Shown here: positions 12,119-25,836 of the stretch, one piece after another
How the letters are laid out: the number at the start of each line of letters is the position of its first letter
Numbering within the stretch: the first letter of the stretch is position 1
From: Gnetum montanum
Lineage: Eukaryota > Streptophyta > Gnetopsida > Gnetales > Gnetaceae
NCBI GenBank assembly: GCA_015680685.1
Contig: MNCI01023453.1
Location: 785,410-849,409 of the forward strand
Direction: 5' to 3'
Length of the DNA stretch: 64,000 bases
Program-made: the position numbers and the translations under genes
Notes under the pieces: generated by a model
What the model was told of the DNA's origin: nothing
The model's database searches: none
The model's input: only the letters and a program-made list of their open reading frames with translations

Positions 12119-15100
12119 CTCATCCTCGAGTGAACAAAAGGAGGAACAAGTTCTTTATAAAAATTGGGAAGGTATGGGATTATTGACTAACTAAAAATAT
12201 ACAACTAACACAAACAAAACACCAAGTGCCCAAGTGTATAAATTTACAATCATTACAAAAATTTGGTATTCAAGACAACAAAATTGAACACAATAATAAA
12301 AATGGACATCATAACTCCTATAACATCTTCAAGATGAGAAAGAAAATTAGATGGTCCCAAGTGGTGAATGTTCCTAAGATGTTGATGGACATTCTCCTAC
12401 CTCTAGTGCATGTTCTTGTTAAGGTAGGGGTTGTGGCTATCCTACCATAGCTGCAACTTTTGGTGGAAGACAAAAGCATACAATAATGCTTTCATTTTCT
12501 CTTCCTTACTCCTAGAATGATACACAGTTCATGCAAAATTGTCAATGTGGACTAGTATGGAAAAATTCCAAGAATAGGGTAATGTAGGGAATAACTCATT
12601 GATGTTGACAAACTAGGTAGTGAACTGTTTGCATTCAATGTTGAATGCCTTAAGTGCATTCTGTAGCTCTTGGTAGTCATTCATTATCTTGGTTAGGTTC
12701 TCTATTGTTGATCTTTGATTAGTGAACTTTTCCTTGAGAACCTTAGGTTTTGCATTTGTTATCTCAATATTTTTCTTGGACTCTTTAAGGTGCTTGACCT
12801 TTGTCCTATATGGAAGGTATGAGTTGGCCACTTTCTTCTCCAACTTTGAACTTGACCTTCCAATGGTTAAAATTGCAAGGTTTCAGTAATGGGGGTTGGT
12901 AAGCTTTATGTACTCCATCATCTCCTTGGTCTATATCTCCTTCAAGAGAGTTTCTACTTTGTTGTTTGTGTTTATTTTATCAAATATGGGTTGTCATAGC
13001 TCATCTCCTCCCTTGAGCTACTAGAGGACCTCATTCATCTTTTCCTTCACCATCTAGATATGTTTTTTGTTGATTTCCTTCTACAGGAAAACCTGGTTCT
13101 TCTAATGGTTCTTGATACTTTCAAATTTCAAGACCTCATTTTTCCACATGATGATTTTGATTGTAGACTTCTAGGGAAGGGCACGTATCTTATTCATCAA
13201 GAGATTTTCATTTTCTATGGCCAACCTCCTCAGTTTAGTGTTTACTCTAGTAAGATGCTCCTACTATTGTCAAATGATTTTAGCCATCTATTCTTTCTAC
13301 ATCTTGACATTTTATAGATCATGGTTTACCTGGGTTAGCCTTATGTTATCTTAGCAAACCTTTGATAAGTCCTTTTAAATGTTGTAGGCAGTTGCATTAG
13401 CCAAGGATTGGTCAATGATTGGTGAATCCTCTACGTATCAACCTCTTAAAGTTTTCATTGAAGCTATTGAAAAGATTCATCCCTTGAGATTTCTTGGATG
13501 AGTATAGTGGGATCAATGAGGCATGCTTTGATTTCTCCATCTTTCATAGCCAAACATTGAATCTTGGCTTAGGATATTTTAAGTTGGGAATTGGTAGCTT
13601 TGATTGGTTTTTTGAAATGGTTTCTAGGATATCAAAGATATTTGGAATCGATTACTTGGTTCCTACGAGTTGTCTAATAAATCCTCATGCTAAGCTACAC
13701 TAAATCTCCCACTTAGTGCTCCTATGGACACCTACACATATCTATGTGCAACAAAATTTAGTATAGATGCCATAAGGAAATTGAGTGCATCAACCACTCT
13801 ATTAGTAATCACCTCTACTATTATTTATTTGCCTTGGTGCTACATCACTAGAATAGTTGCCCCCTCACCCTACTCCAAATGTACTAAAAATATAGAGGTG
13901 TTTTCAAAGATTTCTAGCAATTTTTGTTGTTGATAGAGAGATACTATTATTTCTTGGGCACTAAGATTTTATCTTGCTCGAACCTACATTCTCTGGGTAG
14001 AAAAAATTTACATTGAACCCTCCATATTGTTGATGGATCATGCCAGTTCATTGAGATGACTCAATGCTCATCCATAAATACAGTGTTTACTGCCACTCAA
14101 TCCTACATACTATTGCTGCGAGAGCAACTCATGGAGTTTGCACATGCACTCAATGGCAACATGGGGCTCTAGTGTTGTTTGTCCTTGAGCGGGTTGTGAT
14201 GATGGCTGCTCCTCTTTGATTACCTTGGTAGGGAACTTATCCTTCATCATTTCCACTCAAGATGCAGAAGGAGCATGTTTGATGTTATCATTGGAGTAGT
14301 GGGATATTTCTCCCCTTCTACATAACTTCTAGATGAGACATGATAATGGGAGTCCCTTCCTTCTACATTCATATTCTTTGAATCACTTCTCTATTTCAAG
14401 ATAGATTAGTTGTGGAAGGTTGATAGGAAATTTTTTGCGTAGAGCAACGCATGCATGGGTAGAGAAGGCAATGATCTTATTGGGCCTCACCATTAGGTTG
14501 AGGTGGTAGGCTGCCATTTTAAACTATGTACACTCTACCATGGTGAGTGCATCATAATCCTTACAATCCATATTGTAGCACCACCAGATCCACTCCTTTT
14601 TGACTCAAGGTCTAGTGGTGTTGATATTTCTGCCAAGGTTTCCTAAATTTCTAGTAATACAAGGGCCTCAACAATGGATTTCATTTAGTAGGAAGTAGAG
14701 ATATCCTTGATCTTCACTATGGCATCACCCTACCTATTGTTCTAGAAGAGGTATCTTTTCCCCATGTACCATTCTCCATTGGAAGTGAGAATGGGCCACA
14801 TGGGAGAATTTTGGAGTTGTGCTTTGACATCTTCTAGTGTAAATTCTTGAAAATATATAAAGTTTTGTTTACGAAAAAATATCATAAATTAGTGATTTTA
14901 ATGTTATTTTATTGGTTAAATGTTTTGGGAGTTAGAAATTTTTTGAAACTTTTTTGTCAGAAACCGAAGGTTTTTGGCCCCCATGACATAGAGCTTACCT
15001 CTAGTAGCTATAGGAATGACGAACAAGGTGAATCAATCAAGAAGTATGAAAGTTATGGACTTTGGAAGATTCTAGGCTCTAAAAAATTGCAAAAACTCCC

Positions 15101-15150
15101 TTACATTTTAAGTAAATGGAAAAAATTTTCAAAGTGTTAGGAAGTAGTTA
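12119..15150 (-). pseudogene. ORF2 region of element E (coiled-coil and plant-transposon-protein relic)
   Basis: Parallels 26840-29600 of copy B. 12119-12210 matches the first 70 bp inside the LTR. 12843-12613 encodes 76 residues rich in Lys, Glu and Leu with heptad-like spacing, corresponding to the coiled-coil part at 27778-27518. 14290-14440 corresponds to the PFP/LC segment of ORF2 near 29040-28960 (shared DNA phrase TTCTTTGAATC). Plus-strand frames here (for example 13060-13317) have no recognisable relatives and are treated as chance. Confidence 0.5.
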
Positions 15151-16545
15151 TATATTTTCATGGCTACATTGATGGAATCCTGTATATAGGGTTGGATTGA
15201 CATGATGGGCTATGTCGATGGGATCCCACCAATGAGGCCAAAGACAAAAATTTTCACTTTGAAAATTAGCATAAAAAATTGCATGAAATTGGAGCCCATA
15301 GAGACCCAGAAGGGTCATCAACATGAATAAATGCTTGAAGAGGGCTAGAAATTTTACAAAAAAATGAGTTTTTATTATAATAATGATTGGAGAAACTTGA
15401 AAAGGAGTGAAAAATTGGACACAACTGACATGGAGCATTAATGATTTGAATGCAAAAATGTCCAAGGATAATGAACTTAAATAGCCAAACCAAGAGGTAT
15501 GCAAGTGGATCCTCTCTATAGCATGCTCATGTCTTTAATACCCTTACAAGTCTTCAAATTAAGGAGTTTATGAATCCCATGTAGGATTAACTATTGTGGA
15601 AAGTTAAGGACTAAATCCTGTAAGAATCTACCTATAAATTTGAAAATATTATGAAAAATTAGTAGTGAGCCGAGTTATGGGAAGAATAGATGGATGAGAG
15701 AGAGTGGAATGGAGTCTGGTGTTGTGGTCACATGAAGTTCCTTGTGGATATTGTGATTAATATGATTTGATAACAACCATCCTTAGCTTGAATCAAAACC
15801 AATCATTTTCAGTGACTTTGCATCAACACTCTAAGACTAGTCCACCCCCTCAAGGCATAAGAACATCTCTATAGATCAATCACCATTCCTAAAAGAGAAG
15901 AAAAGGGAAGTAGGAAGTTAGATGGGCTATAGTTAGAGGGGTTCTTTAGGCGTGGGTAACATGTCTTTCTAGTCCCATAGCCAGTGCTTGTAGCTCATTA
16001 TTTCATCTAAGAAATGTTCTTTGAATTCTCATCATTTTTTTGTGTTTTATATTTTTATGTTTTTGATGTGAACCATACCATGCAAAGAATTTTAGCTTTT
16101 TGTTATTGGTTGATAGAAAAATGGTGAGAAATCCATGAAAAAACTAATTCATCCAAGAGGGTAGAATGTACAAAGAACATAAAATCCCCTTGAAGGCACA
16201 TCGTTATCTATCCATTTAATCCTTCCCATGTTTGGAAACTACCAAGGTCACAAGTTTGTTAATTGTTTCATTAAGTAAGGGACCTCATATTTTTGAAACA
16301 ATGAACACCATAGAGTTTATGGATGGGTGGATGACATGTACTCACTACCACCATCAATTCAAAGATACAGTTGCACTTAGTCCTAGTAGTAATGATGAAA
16401 AACAAAATAAACCATTAGAAAACTCAAATCAAATAAAGTAACATATAGAAGAAATTGTAAAATATTTAAGAAAGAGAAAAATGTACTAAAGATAGTGTAA
16501 AACAAAAAAGTGTAAAAACAAAAATTTAAAAACTAAGAAGCCACG
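15151..16545 (-). other. Spacer of element E
   Basis: Non-coding. 15500-15560 (AGTGGATCCTC..., fragment of the conserved block) and 15940-15990 (GCGTGGGTAACATGTCTTTC) match the spacers of the other copies. 16430-16545 is the A-rich tract seen at the same place in copies A and B and element C. A 118-residue minus-strand frame at 15504-15148 is Phe/Leu/His-rich, matches nothing I know and is probably fortuitous. Confidence 0.4.
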
Positions 16546-16649
16546 TTAATGGATCAACATGGATGGCCATCTATCCCATAAGTTGGAAGAAGGAGATCTA
16601 AGAAATTGAGCACACCTATCCATCTGCTAAGGTGTTCTTGTCCGTAGCT

Positions 16650-17700
16650 CTTTTAGGCTCATGGGAAGGTTTGATTTGTTGCATGTTGACAAGTAATTTC
16701 TTGTTTGGGCTTCAAGGTTTGTAGATTAACATGTCCCTGAAGGAAAGGTTTCATAGATAGCATAAGGTCCTTTCCACAATGTTTGGAACTTGGTTCTTCG
16801 GGGTATGCATGTGGGATTCTAGTAGAGGATCCTATCTCCTAGTTAAAATTTGACCTTCCTTATTCTAAGGTCATGCATTGTTTGTTGAATGCATTGTAGA
16901 ACTCATTAGATGGTAGGGTTACCAATCAGTTCTCATCTTAGTACTTTGAGATTCATTAATTTTTCCTTTTGTTCTAGACTTAGGTCAAGGTCAAGGTCAT
17001 AAGTTGTTGATAGGGTATGGGGCTTATTAAATTAGAAGTATTTGTATTTTTTCATACAAAAGGTCATAGGGAGAGTAGCCAATAGGAAGTTTCTATGTGA
17101 AGTAGTAGGCGTAAAGGGCATCATTGAGTTATGTGCTCCAATCCCTCCTATATTTACTAACAATTTTTATTAGTATCTTTGTGATTTTTCTATTTGTAAC
17201 CTTTGCTTGATTATTGGCTTGGGGATGGTAGGGTTTTATTAATTTATGTTTAACTTCTAAGTGTTGCATGATCATTTGAAAGGTAGTGCCTATAAAGTGA
17301 GTTCCATTATCAAAAATAAGTGCACTGTGTCACACCAAACTTGTTTACAACATTTTTTGTACAAAAAAAGTAGCTTTAGAAGATGTGTAATTAGTGATAG
17401 CTAGAGATTTTTCCCATTTCATACAATACTCAACAATGACTATGATGTATGTCTTTCCATTTCACATGGGTATGATGGAATCCATGATGTCAATGCTCCA
17501 AATGTTGAAGGGTTCTAATGGTTGGATTCACTACTAAGGTACCTTTATATGAGTGGTCATTCCATCATCATATTACCATTGTTCAAACAAATTAATGAAT
17601 TGGAAAATGTTCTTGAAGAGTGTTAGTTAATAATATCATTCCATGAGGATCTTAATGGCCATGCCTATTCCAACATAGTGGCCCCCACCAGTACCCTTGT
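16650..17700 (-). pseudogene. Integrase relic of element E
   Basis: Readable blocks on the minus strand include WSIDIMDSI, NGKTYIIVIVEYCMKW (about 17500-17415; the usual DYFTKW Asp is Glu) and YHPQANNQAKVTN (about 17230-17195; the catalytic Glu of QAEV is Lys). The C-terminal domain follows to about 16650. Stops interrupt every block. The mutation of the same Glu to Lys as in the 8.9 kb relic is consistent with recurrent G-to-A change. Confidence 0.6.
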
Positions 17701-17949
17701 GAGCATCTTTGAGAATGTGCAATTAATTAGCATCAAGAACATTCTAGTGAACTAGGCCATTAGTGCACACCTTGTAAAGGTATTTGTTAATCTTCATGAG
17801 GTGTTTCAATTGGCAAAAAAATTGTTGTTTCTTCCTATGGTCCCACCTTTGTGTCATCTCTTGAGTTAGAAGATAGGTTAGAATGTGATTGTACCATTTA
17901 GATTCATAGGATATTTGCTGGGCTATAGCCTTAACAAAGAGGAGTTCAT

Positions 17950-19310
17950 TAGGAAACTAATCTAATAGTGGGCTCTCCTCCTCATTCTTATTCCATTGCA
18001 ACTGAGACAAGTGGTTAGCAACCATATTATTGGTTTTCTTTTAATCTACCATTATAAGATCAAATTCCTAGAAGATCACTAGCTACTATATGATAAGGAT
18101 GGCTTACCATTTGTTTCCTTATGAGGAACCAAATTGAATTGTGGTTTGTGTGCACAAACGCCTTATACCCAAGCACATAATGCTTGAATTTATCCAAGGT
18201 AAACACCACCACCATAAATTATTTCTCTATTGTGGTGTAATTTAGCTATGCACCCATAATGATCTTGCTTTCATAGTGGATGTAGTAAGGACATTTTTGA
18301 TCATCCAGTTATATGAGCACAAATCCCAAGGCATAATTTGATGCATTCATCATGATCTGGAAAGGTCTAGACTAGTTAGGTACTCATAGAATTGGAGTTT
18401 CTACAAGATTCTACTTGAAATGTTGGAATGCATGCCTACATTTCTTGGTCTAGACAAAGAAATCATCCTTCTTTATTAGTTCCACAAATTATTTAGTGAT
18501 CTTAGACAAATTTTCAATGAATTATTAGTAGTAGCTAGTGTGTGCATGAAATAACCTCACATCTCTTGACTATTTATGGTTGTCTAGTAATTCCTTGGAT
18601 GACCATTAGTTTTTTAGGATCCACCTTGATCCCTTTTTTGGAAATTATATGCTCCAAAATAATGCCTTCCTAGACCAGTAGGTGGCTTTTCTACCAATTG
18701 AACATAAGGTTTATCTCTACATATCTTTTTAGTACTTGCTTAAGATGATCTAAGGCTTACTCAAATGTAGTCACATAGGTGGAGAAGTTATCCATGAAAA
18801 CTTTAAATTGGCTATAAATTTGTTGTTGCATGATTCTAAGGACAATGCATTGGAATGTATAAGGGGCATTGCGTAGGCCAAAAAACACCTTTCTGTATGC
18901 AAAAGTCCTCAAGGAACTTGTGAATGTTGTTTTGTCCTAATCCTTTGATGCAATTTTAATTTGGTTATAGCCATTATAACCATCTAAAAAGCTATAGCAA
19001 TAATGCCTAGAAATGGTGTCCAACACCTAGTTCATAAATGATAATAGAAAATGAGCTTTGTAAGTTACCATGTTCAACAGCCTAAAATTGATACAAACCC
19101 TCCATTTTACACTTTTCTTTAGCACTATCACTAGTGGGCAAATCCACTCACTATCTACAACGGGATAGATGAACCCTACCTTGAGGAGTTGTTCAATCTT
19201 CTTCTTCATGATCTGCTTGAGTTTGGCGTTCAACTGCCACTATGATTACCTCTTTAGCTTGATGGAAGGATCTATGTGGATGTAGTGCTAGCATATCCTA
19301 GGATTGATTT
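17950..19310 (-). pseudogene. Reverse transcriptase and RNase H relic of element E
   Basis: The frame at 19233-19027 is the start of gypsy reverse transcriptase: LLKVGFIYPVVDSEW, then KWRVCINFRLLN where CIDFR is normal, then KAHFLLSFMN for KDHFPLPFMD. The active site at 18798-18787 reads FMDN within FKVFMDNFSTYVTTFEQ. RNase H ends near 18010 with MVANHLSQL for VVADHLSRL. Each core motif has Asp changed to Asn. The domain order matches Ty3/gypsy. Confidence 0.7.
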
Positions 19311-20250
19311 TAGTGAGTTTAGGATATAACGAAGAAAATCCTATTGGCCATTTATTGATCACCTTCAACAACTTCTTTTTATGCATAGGAGCAAGGTTGG
19401 CATTGATGATAATCAACTTTCCATTATTTAGAAATACATATTCCATTCTAGCCAGTAAAGGTTTTAGCTTAAGGGGCTCTTGTTTAAAGCTTCTAGGGGT
19501 CTCCAACTCTCCCTGGTTGTTTTCATTAGGTTTTTCATTATAGAGTTGGTGATGAACTTACTCTAGTTCATCCATGCCTTCAATGCAGGCACTCATCAAC
19601 CTATTAGTTGATTCCATGCATATTGTTGAGTTGTTATGATGATCAACTATTAGCCATTGGATGCCCACTTGGTTTGTGGTTGCTATGTATAGGCACCTTT
19701 AAATTTCTATCACATTGGCATACTATTTTCATGTTGTGATAAATGTGCTTTTTACGGACCATAATTTCTACACATAATCACACCCTATGTCACTGTACAT
19801 GATGCATGGAATGCAATTCCTCTCTATCTTTTCAAATTCATTTTCCTTAGAAATTTCAAAAAGAAAGGTATTTTATTCTCAACTTTGCATCAATGGTACT
19901 TAACTAAGCCCTTCCCATGATGATTGGAAAGTCCCCCTTGTAGTTATGAATATGAATCACTAGGAATTTAGTAGGATAGGACCACACATAGACAATGGTC
20001 ACAATGTCCTCCACTAGTTCCAAAGGGACAGTGATGGACTAATCTACCAACTTAAGATGAATGTTGCTCTTCTTGAGTGGGGGAAAGTTCTAGGATTTAT
20101 ACATTTTATGGAAAATCAAATTCACACCAAAAACTATGACCAAAAGACCCTTACAAGGCTCATTCCTAGCTATTTGCAAATAAATGAGGAGACTCCCAAT
20201 ATTATCTCTTTTTCTAGAAAGGTGGCTAGCCTTAATCTAACTTGTGACAA
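19310..20250 (-). pseudogene. Protease-region relic of element E
   Basis: Lies between reverse transcriptase and gag and aligns with 7490-8300. No D-S/T-G active site can be read with confidence because the frame is broken. The call rests on position and on the repeat match. Confidence 0.4.
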
Positions 20251-20259
20251 CATGGGTTA

Positions 20260-22300
20260 ACATCATGGTATGTACCTTGGGAGGTGTTTGTTTGAAGGAT
20301 TCTTGAATAATGAAGAGAGGTTGAGGGAGAAGTAAGGTCATTGGCCATAGGTGTATCTGAGGACTTTGAAGGAATGTTAGTTAAGAAGAAATGTCTTGTT
20401 TGTGCTTTGATCTCCAACCCACTTGGCTAAGGAGCTAGCTATAAGTTAATAATCCTTGTGGCATTTTTTTGCTATATCTAGGTAGGAATTTCATCCTGCA
20501 TGAATAAAGTGGGTGGCATTTGAGTTGATGGTGGAGGTATAGGTGTAGAAGGATGAGGAGGGTAGAATGAAAATGGGGATTTCCCTCTTGCAAATTAAGT
20601 TCTATAATATTTAGGAGGGTAGTAGTAGTGCTAAAATGATGCATGACTAGAAGAGTCTCATGAAGAAATTTTTTGCTAAACATAGTACCCATAGGGATCT
20701 AGCTACCAGGAAGGGTACTACTACCTTGGTGATATCATCCTCAATGACTGTAGGTATTGCCACTACTAGTACTATACATGAGGTTGGGGTGGAGCTTCAC
20801 ATGGATAGTAGGCATGCTATTGGTGGAGTTTCCTATAGTTTCCTTAAGCATAAGGAAACCTTCTTGGTGTTTATCGTCTTGCCAATATAGGATTTAGAGA
20901 ATACACCCAAGACTCCTACAATTGTGATACAATGAGGAAACATCCCTTGGAATACTCATAGTGGCAAATGTCACACCCACCATCATCATATGTCCTAGAG
21001 TCTGCAACCTCCTTTATGGCAGCAACTTTGTCCTTATCCCTTTGGTGTGCATGATCAGCTTCTTTCATTTTCCTTCGGTCATGAACACTACCTTGCTCTT
21101 TGGATGCTTTAGTAATTTTAAGAGTATTTTGGAATTTTTCATTCAAAGAATCCCACATTTTATCTACATTGGTAAATATTTTAAAACTATATTTTGGATC
21201 AACAATATTTTACATTGCACCACTTCATCAAGTTGTGCCTCCTTCTTTTTCTCATAGAATAAGACTTTCCTTTTTTGGATGGAAGGGTTCCAATTTTACT
21301 TATCTCTACTTTTTCTTTTTTGCAACTCATATTCTTCTTTGGCCACCTAATCAATTAGCATTTTGATTTGATGGGATCTAAGCTCTAAAAGTCTCCCTTC
21401 AGCAAAGATCCCAATATTTCTTCTCATTTATATAAGGAGCCCATCTATGATATGGAAAAGCTACTTACTTTAAGAAAATACATGGCCTAGGAACCACTAC
21501 AACATACAGTAATATCTTCTCCTAGCTACATCCAAGGATTCATGTGTTCCTTATCTCCACCCTTGGATTTTCTTTCTCAAATTATACACTCCAGAGTATG
21601 TTTTCTACTTGTTGTTGAATAGCTTAAGCATTATACTCCATCATCTAATTGATTTTGATTCTAAAGACTAGTACAAAGATTTAGCTCCCTTAATAAGCAT
21701 CCTTTGGAATAAATTTAATTTTTGTCATTCATTTTCAACATTTTTCAAGGTATAGACATTATGAAAGGCTGAAAGATGGTTTCATGGATCTAAATTGTAT
21801 CCCCCTTCAAACTTGGGGATATCGTTCATATCCAACTATTTGATTTTGCAGTCTTTCACATGCCTTGTCACGATTCTCATGGCCTCTAAAATATTTAGCA
21901 TATGTCTAGTCACAAATAAAGGCTCATCATTGTCATAGCCTCTCTGATGGTCATGATTCCCATGATGTCCTCTGCTATCCCTACTTTCATGGTGGTGAGC
22001 CTACCTTTCTTTTCCATGCACATGATCTCTAATAGTCTAGCAGGCCCTATGATCATCTCTTTCCCATCAGTCACCTCCATCACAGTCACATCCTTTGTAG
22101 CTTCGGTTGAAGCTAGAGGAGGAAGAAGATGAGGATGTTGAAAGTGAAGAGGGAGGAGAGCTAACACCAACACAATGCCTATTACCCCCTCTTTGTTAGT
22201 CACAATCATGATCATCATGCTTGTCCACATTACTACCTTGACTCTTACCTTTGAATCTACAATGGTTATGGGACCCATTGTTTCCCAAACCAGGATTGTT
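20260..22300 (-). pseudogene. gag relic of element E
   Basis: A block at about 21500-21425 reads GHVFS then LFHIIDGL with stops between, matching GHGFSKERLMYHIIDGL in the copy A gag. Lower coordinates (21158-20435) contain Lys/His/Asp-rich frames and a Pro/His-rich stretch, as in the copy A gag C-terminus. 22278-21910 is a further broken frame toward the N-terminus. Non-functional. Confidence 0.5.
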
Positions 22301-24640
22301 TATAGTGGACTATAAATTCTGGTTTGAGGCCCCTTCATCAAAGTGAAGGGGAGGAGAGTTAGTGAATTGAGAACCCCTAGAGAAGAAATTATCTATTTCT
22401 TTTTGACCCAATAGGAATAAGGAGTTATTGAATCATTTCTTCTCTGATGCTTCATAATGCCTCTCTTATTGCTAATCTCTTTTGCCTTGTGCCTCAATGG
22501 GATGATAATCCTGATAGTCATGATCTTCTACAATGTATTCAACATTAAGCCCTAGATGTCCAACCTCATAAGAGTTTGGATTAGTATCCTAGGAACTAAT
22601 CAATTGGATGACAACACAATGTTGCCCTTCATATCCCTCCATTGCGACTATTCATCTTGATGCAAGATGAAGGTGAAGCTACTAAAATTTAGGAAGCTAC
22701 TCCAATATTAGCAGCTATAAAAGCACATAGAATAAGTCAAAGAATGGGCATGAAGAAGGAGGACCCTAGCCAATTTAAGTCTACATGATTACAATTTCTA
22801 AAATCATGGTCTATCTTCCTATTTTGCAAAAAAAAATTCAAATCAATTGTAGTTAATTAATTCTAAAAGGCCAATCATGTTAAATTTTAAAAGTGGCTAG
22901 AGATTGAGATTTTAGGATTACAAGAAAGCTCAAATCATGATTTTTCTATATTTAGATGATGAATAACTTGAATGGCTTCTTATATGTCACATTGTTTGGA
23001 AACTCTTCTTCTTGACTATTGGCTCCCTAGTGGATACTAAATGACTCCATTACAATTTACTCTATTTCACTCAACAATAGAAGACCTACAATCTCTTACT
23101 CATACCAAAAGAAAGACAACATTTTCTTTCTATGTTTAGGGTTACTAGTATTTGTTTCAAAGTTATGGTGGGTATTAGCATTGTGGTAAAAAGAGTGAGA
23201 AAAGCATTTACAAGAATGAGAAATGTTTTATTTATGTGAAAAAAGTCACCATCATCAACATCATCATCTTCTTCAACCCCTAGTTGGAAAAAGAGAAAAT
23301 TGGCTATTGTTTCTGCAACTACTACTACTCTTTCTTATTCAGGATTTTCATTTTAGCATGATTTAAATTATGTTGAATGCATTGCAGATTATATTTAGTA
23401 TATGAAAAACTATTACTATTTCAATCATTCTTCCTCTCCCTAATATCTACATTCTCTAGTTCGGTTTGCCCTTTTTCCAACCACAATGAAGTAGTTTTTT
23501 TCTTTTGTTTTTCGGTTACATGGCTTCTTTGGCTTGGTTACATTTTTTACACACAAAGTAGTACTATGGGAATTAGCAAAAAAAAAAGAAAAAGCAAATG
23601 CACTGTAGTGTCATGTGCAACTATGTTTCATACAAGGTAAGGATATTTTTTGCTATTTTAGCAAAAAAATGTTTTGTGGTTAAAAAGATTCAAAGAAATT
23701 TTGATCTCTTAGATTTTAAAATGCATGATTTATAAATTCTCTACATTTCCCCTCTCTCTAAAGCAAGAACCATATGATTTAAGGCTTTAAGCAGTACAAT
23801 ATAGGATATTTTTATTTGACTAATTCAAAGTGTGATAACATAAAAAGTCATTTCCATTGATTTTTAAGATAGAAATTCTTTTATAATTAATCAAGAGTGA
23901 ATGTCTTAAAATTGATAAAAATTGTAGACTTGGGAAACTAATAGTAGCTTCATAAAGGGTCAATGATGGGTGAGAATTAATCTAGCTAAATATTGAAAGG
24001 AGTTTCATTCTTATTATACATAATAACAATTAATAATAATTTAAGATCCCTAAAAAGTTTCATATGTGCTTACAAAATTTGAATGGGATGGAATGAAATT
24101 GTGGTGTAAATTGTTTTCAATAGCCCTAGCTTTGGAGATGAAGAGTTTCACCCTTATGATGTGAATTGAGTTAAAAATCATGGTAGAAATGCAATGTAAC
24201 TAAAATTATTTTTACTAGAAATGTAAGCTACTACGTAATATTTCTCAAATAATGTAATAAATAGCTATCAAGTGTTTAAAAATTTTCATGGATCTAGAGG
24301 ATTTCAACAAACATGGTTACATTAAAGAAATCTATGATGAGGTTGGTGGCCCATGTATGCAACGTTGAAACTATGATTGGCATAAATAAAATAATGATGG
24401 GGATGCATAATTTTTGTTCAATCATGTATGTATGGACATGGAGAAATGTGTCCATAGTTATTTGTAACCAATACTATGATAGCAAACCTACCCACAGTTC
24501 ATCATAGCATATGGTAAAATTCAAGCTATGAAAAACCCTATGAAATGCATCCACTTGTAGTCTCTATTAAAAGCTCACCAAAAGAACCTCAAATGACTAA
24601 TAGTGCTAATTTCAACTATAATGCAGAACATCAAAAGTTG
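22301..24640. other. Unassigned AT-rich sequence
   Basis: No conserved coding pattern, RNA gene or repeat recognised. The left few hundred bases may continue the gag leader of element E, and a 5' LTR of E would be expected here, but I could not match one. Short frames at 23377-23640 and 24313-24507 have no recognisable features. Confidence 0.4.
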
Positions 24641-25836
24641 AACCCTTTTTGACAGCATCTGTGAAGAGACTATGAGTGGCAGTCCCTCACAATGTGTTGT
24701 AAATCTATGTTAAAAGTATTCTAATCATTCAAAAGGATAGATACAAGTATGAATTCATTCTACTAGTTGCATTAGGCTTTCCAGAAGTGATTGCAAGCAT
24801 GCTGGTGGATTCTTACTTATAGTATGCATAAAGTTCCTACCAATAGCATGTTTGTAGACTAAAAGTAGTGCATTGCAAGTAACTAGTGATCAATGGAAGT
24901 GGGACTACTTTTGGGTAGAATACAAGAGAACTGGTATTGATAGTTCCTCATAGTCCATTGAAAATTTATGCTACAATCCTTCCTATCATTTGGAAATCTT
25001 GATGCAAGTGTGAATGCATGTAACTAGTTGCATTAAGAATTTTGGAAGTGATTGCTAGCATGATGTTGGATGCACCTACTCATAGTGCATTGTAAATATG
25101 TGATGGAAGCCTTCTAGTCATCCAAAATCCTTGATGCAAGTGTGAATTCCCACTCATGGTTGAATTAGGCTTTTTGGAAGTGCCTACATGCTTGTTTCGA
25201 GATGCATCCCCTCCCAATTTGTGTAAATATCCCATTAGAATGGCATCCAATGACTAGAAGTAGTGGTTTCCAAGTAACTAGTAATTAATGAAAGTAGGTT
25301 GAATCCCCATGCCTACTCCAAGTTGACTACTACTAGTAGCACCTCACACTACATTGTAAATCTATGTTAGAAGTCTTTTAGTCATCTAGAATTCTCAATG
25401 CAAGTGTGAATGCCTACTACCAGTTGACTTAGGCCTAGGGATGTCTATGAACTTGTTGCAATATGCACCCCCATGCACTCTATTTAAATATCCCACTAGA
25501 AGCATGTTTGACAACTAGCAGTATTGGTTTCCAAGTAATTGGGGATCAACAGAAGTAGGTGGACTTTCAATGCCAACTACTAGTTGATTGCTAGCAGTAG
25601 GACCTTGAAGTGTGTTGTAAATCTATGCTAGAAGTCTTTTAGTCATCCAAAATCCTTGATGCACATGTGAATGCTTGATACTAGTTAACTTTGGCCTTTC
25701 AAAGGTGCTTATGTACTTGTTGTGGGATTCACCCACTCATAATCTATGCATTATCCCACTAGAAGTACATCCAATAATTGGAAGTAGTGATTTCCATGTA
25801 ACTAGAAATCAACAAAAGTAGGTTGACTTCTGGTGC
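24640..25836. repeat. Satellite array of about 260 bp monomers, left part
   Basis: About four to five diverged monomers. The phrase TTGTAAATCTATG-TAGAAG recurs near 24699, 24957 (degenerate), 25090, 25355 and 25612; most steps are 257-265 bp, with one short step of about 133 bp marking a partial unit. Each unit also carries AGTAGTGGTTTCCAAGTAAC-like and CCCACTAGAAG-like segments. The array stops mid-monomer at the copy B LTR and resumes at 61101. Confidence 0.8.
25832..25836. other. Target site duplication (left) of copy B
   Basis: GGTGC directly before the TGATGAG start of the left LTR. The same five bases follow the right end at 61101. The uninterrupted satellite monomer reads TTTTGGTGCCCATTGC (near 61867), so one GGTGC is ancestral. 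Five bases is the normal size for gypsy elements. Confidence 0.85.

Larger units (their letters stand above)
12119..22300 (-). mobile_element. Autonomous-type gypsy element E relic (ORF2 region, spacer, pol, gag)
   Basis: Minus-strand order from high to low coordinates: gag (about 22300-20260), protease region (20250-19310), reverse transcriptase (19300-18370), RNase H (about 18360-17950), integrase (17700-16650), spacer (16545-15151), ORF2 region (15150-12119). This gives the full order for the family and shows what copies A and B lack: everything from integrase to protease. All domains are riddled with stops. The 5' LTR expected above 22.3 kb was not recognised. Confidence 0.6.

Noticed and set aside
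13060-13933. Plus-strand frames at 13060, 13494 and 13724 as genes
   Set aside because: They are antisense to the decayed ORF2 region of element E and show no conserved motif.
15148-15504. 118-residue minus-strand frame as an env-like membrane protein
   Set aside because: It is hydrophobic in parts but has no relative in copies A or B at the same position.
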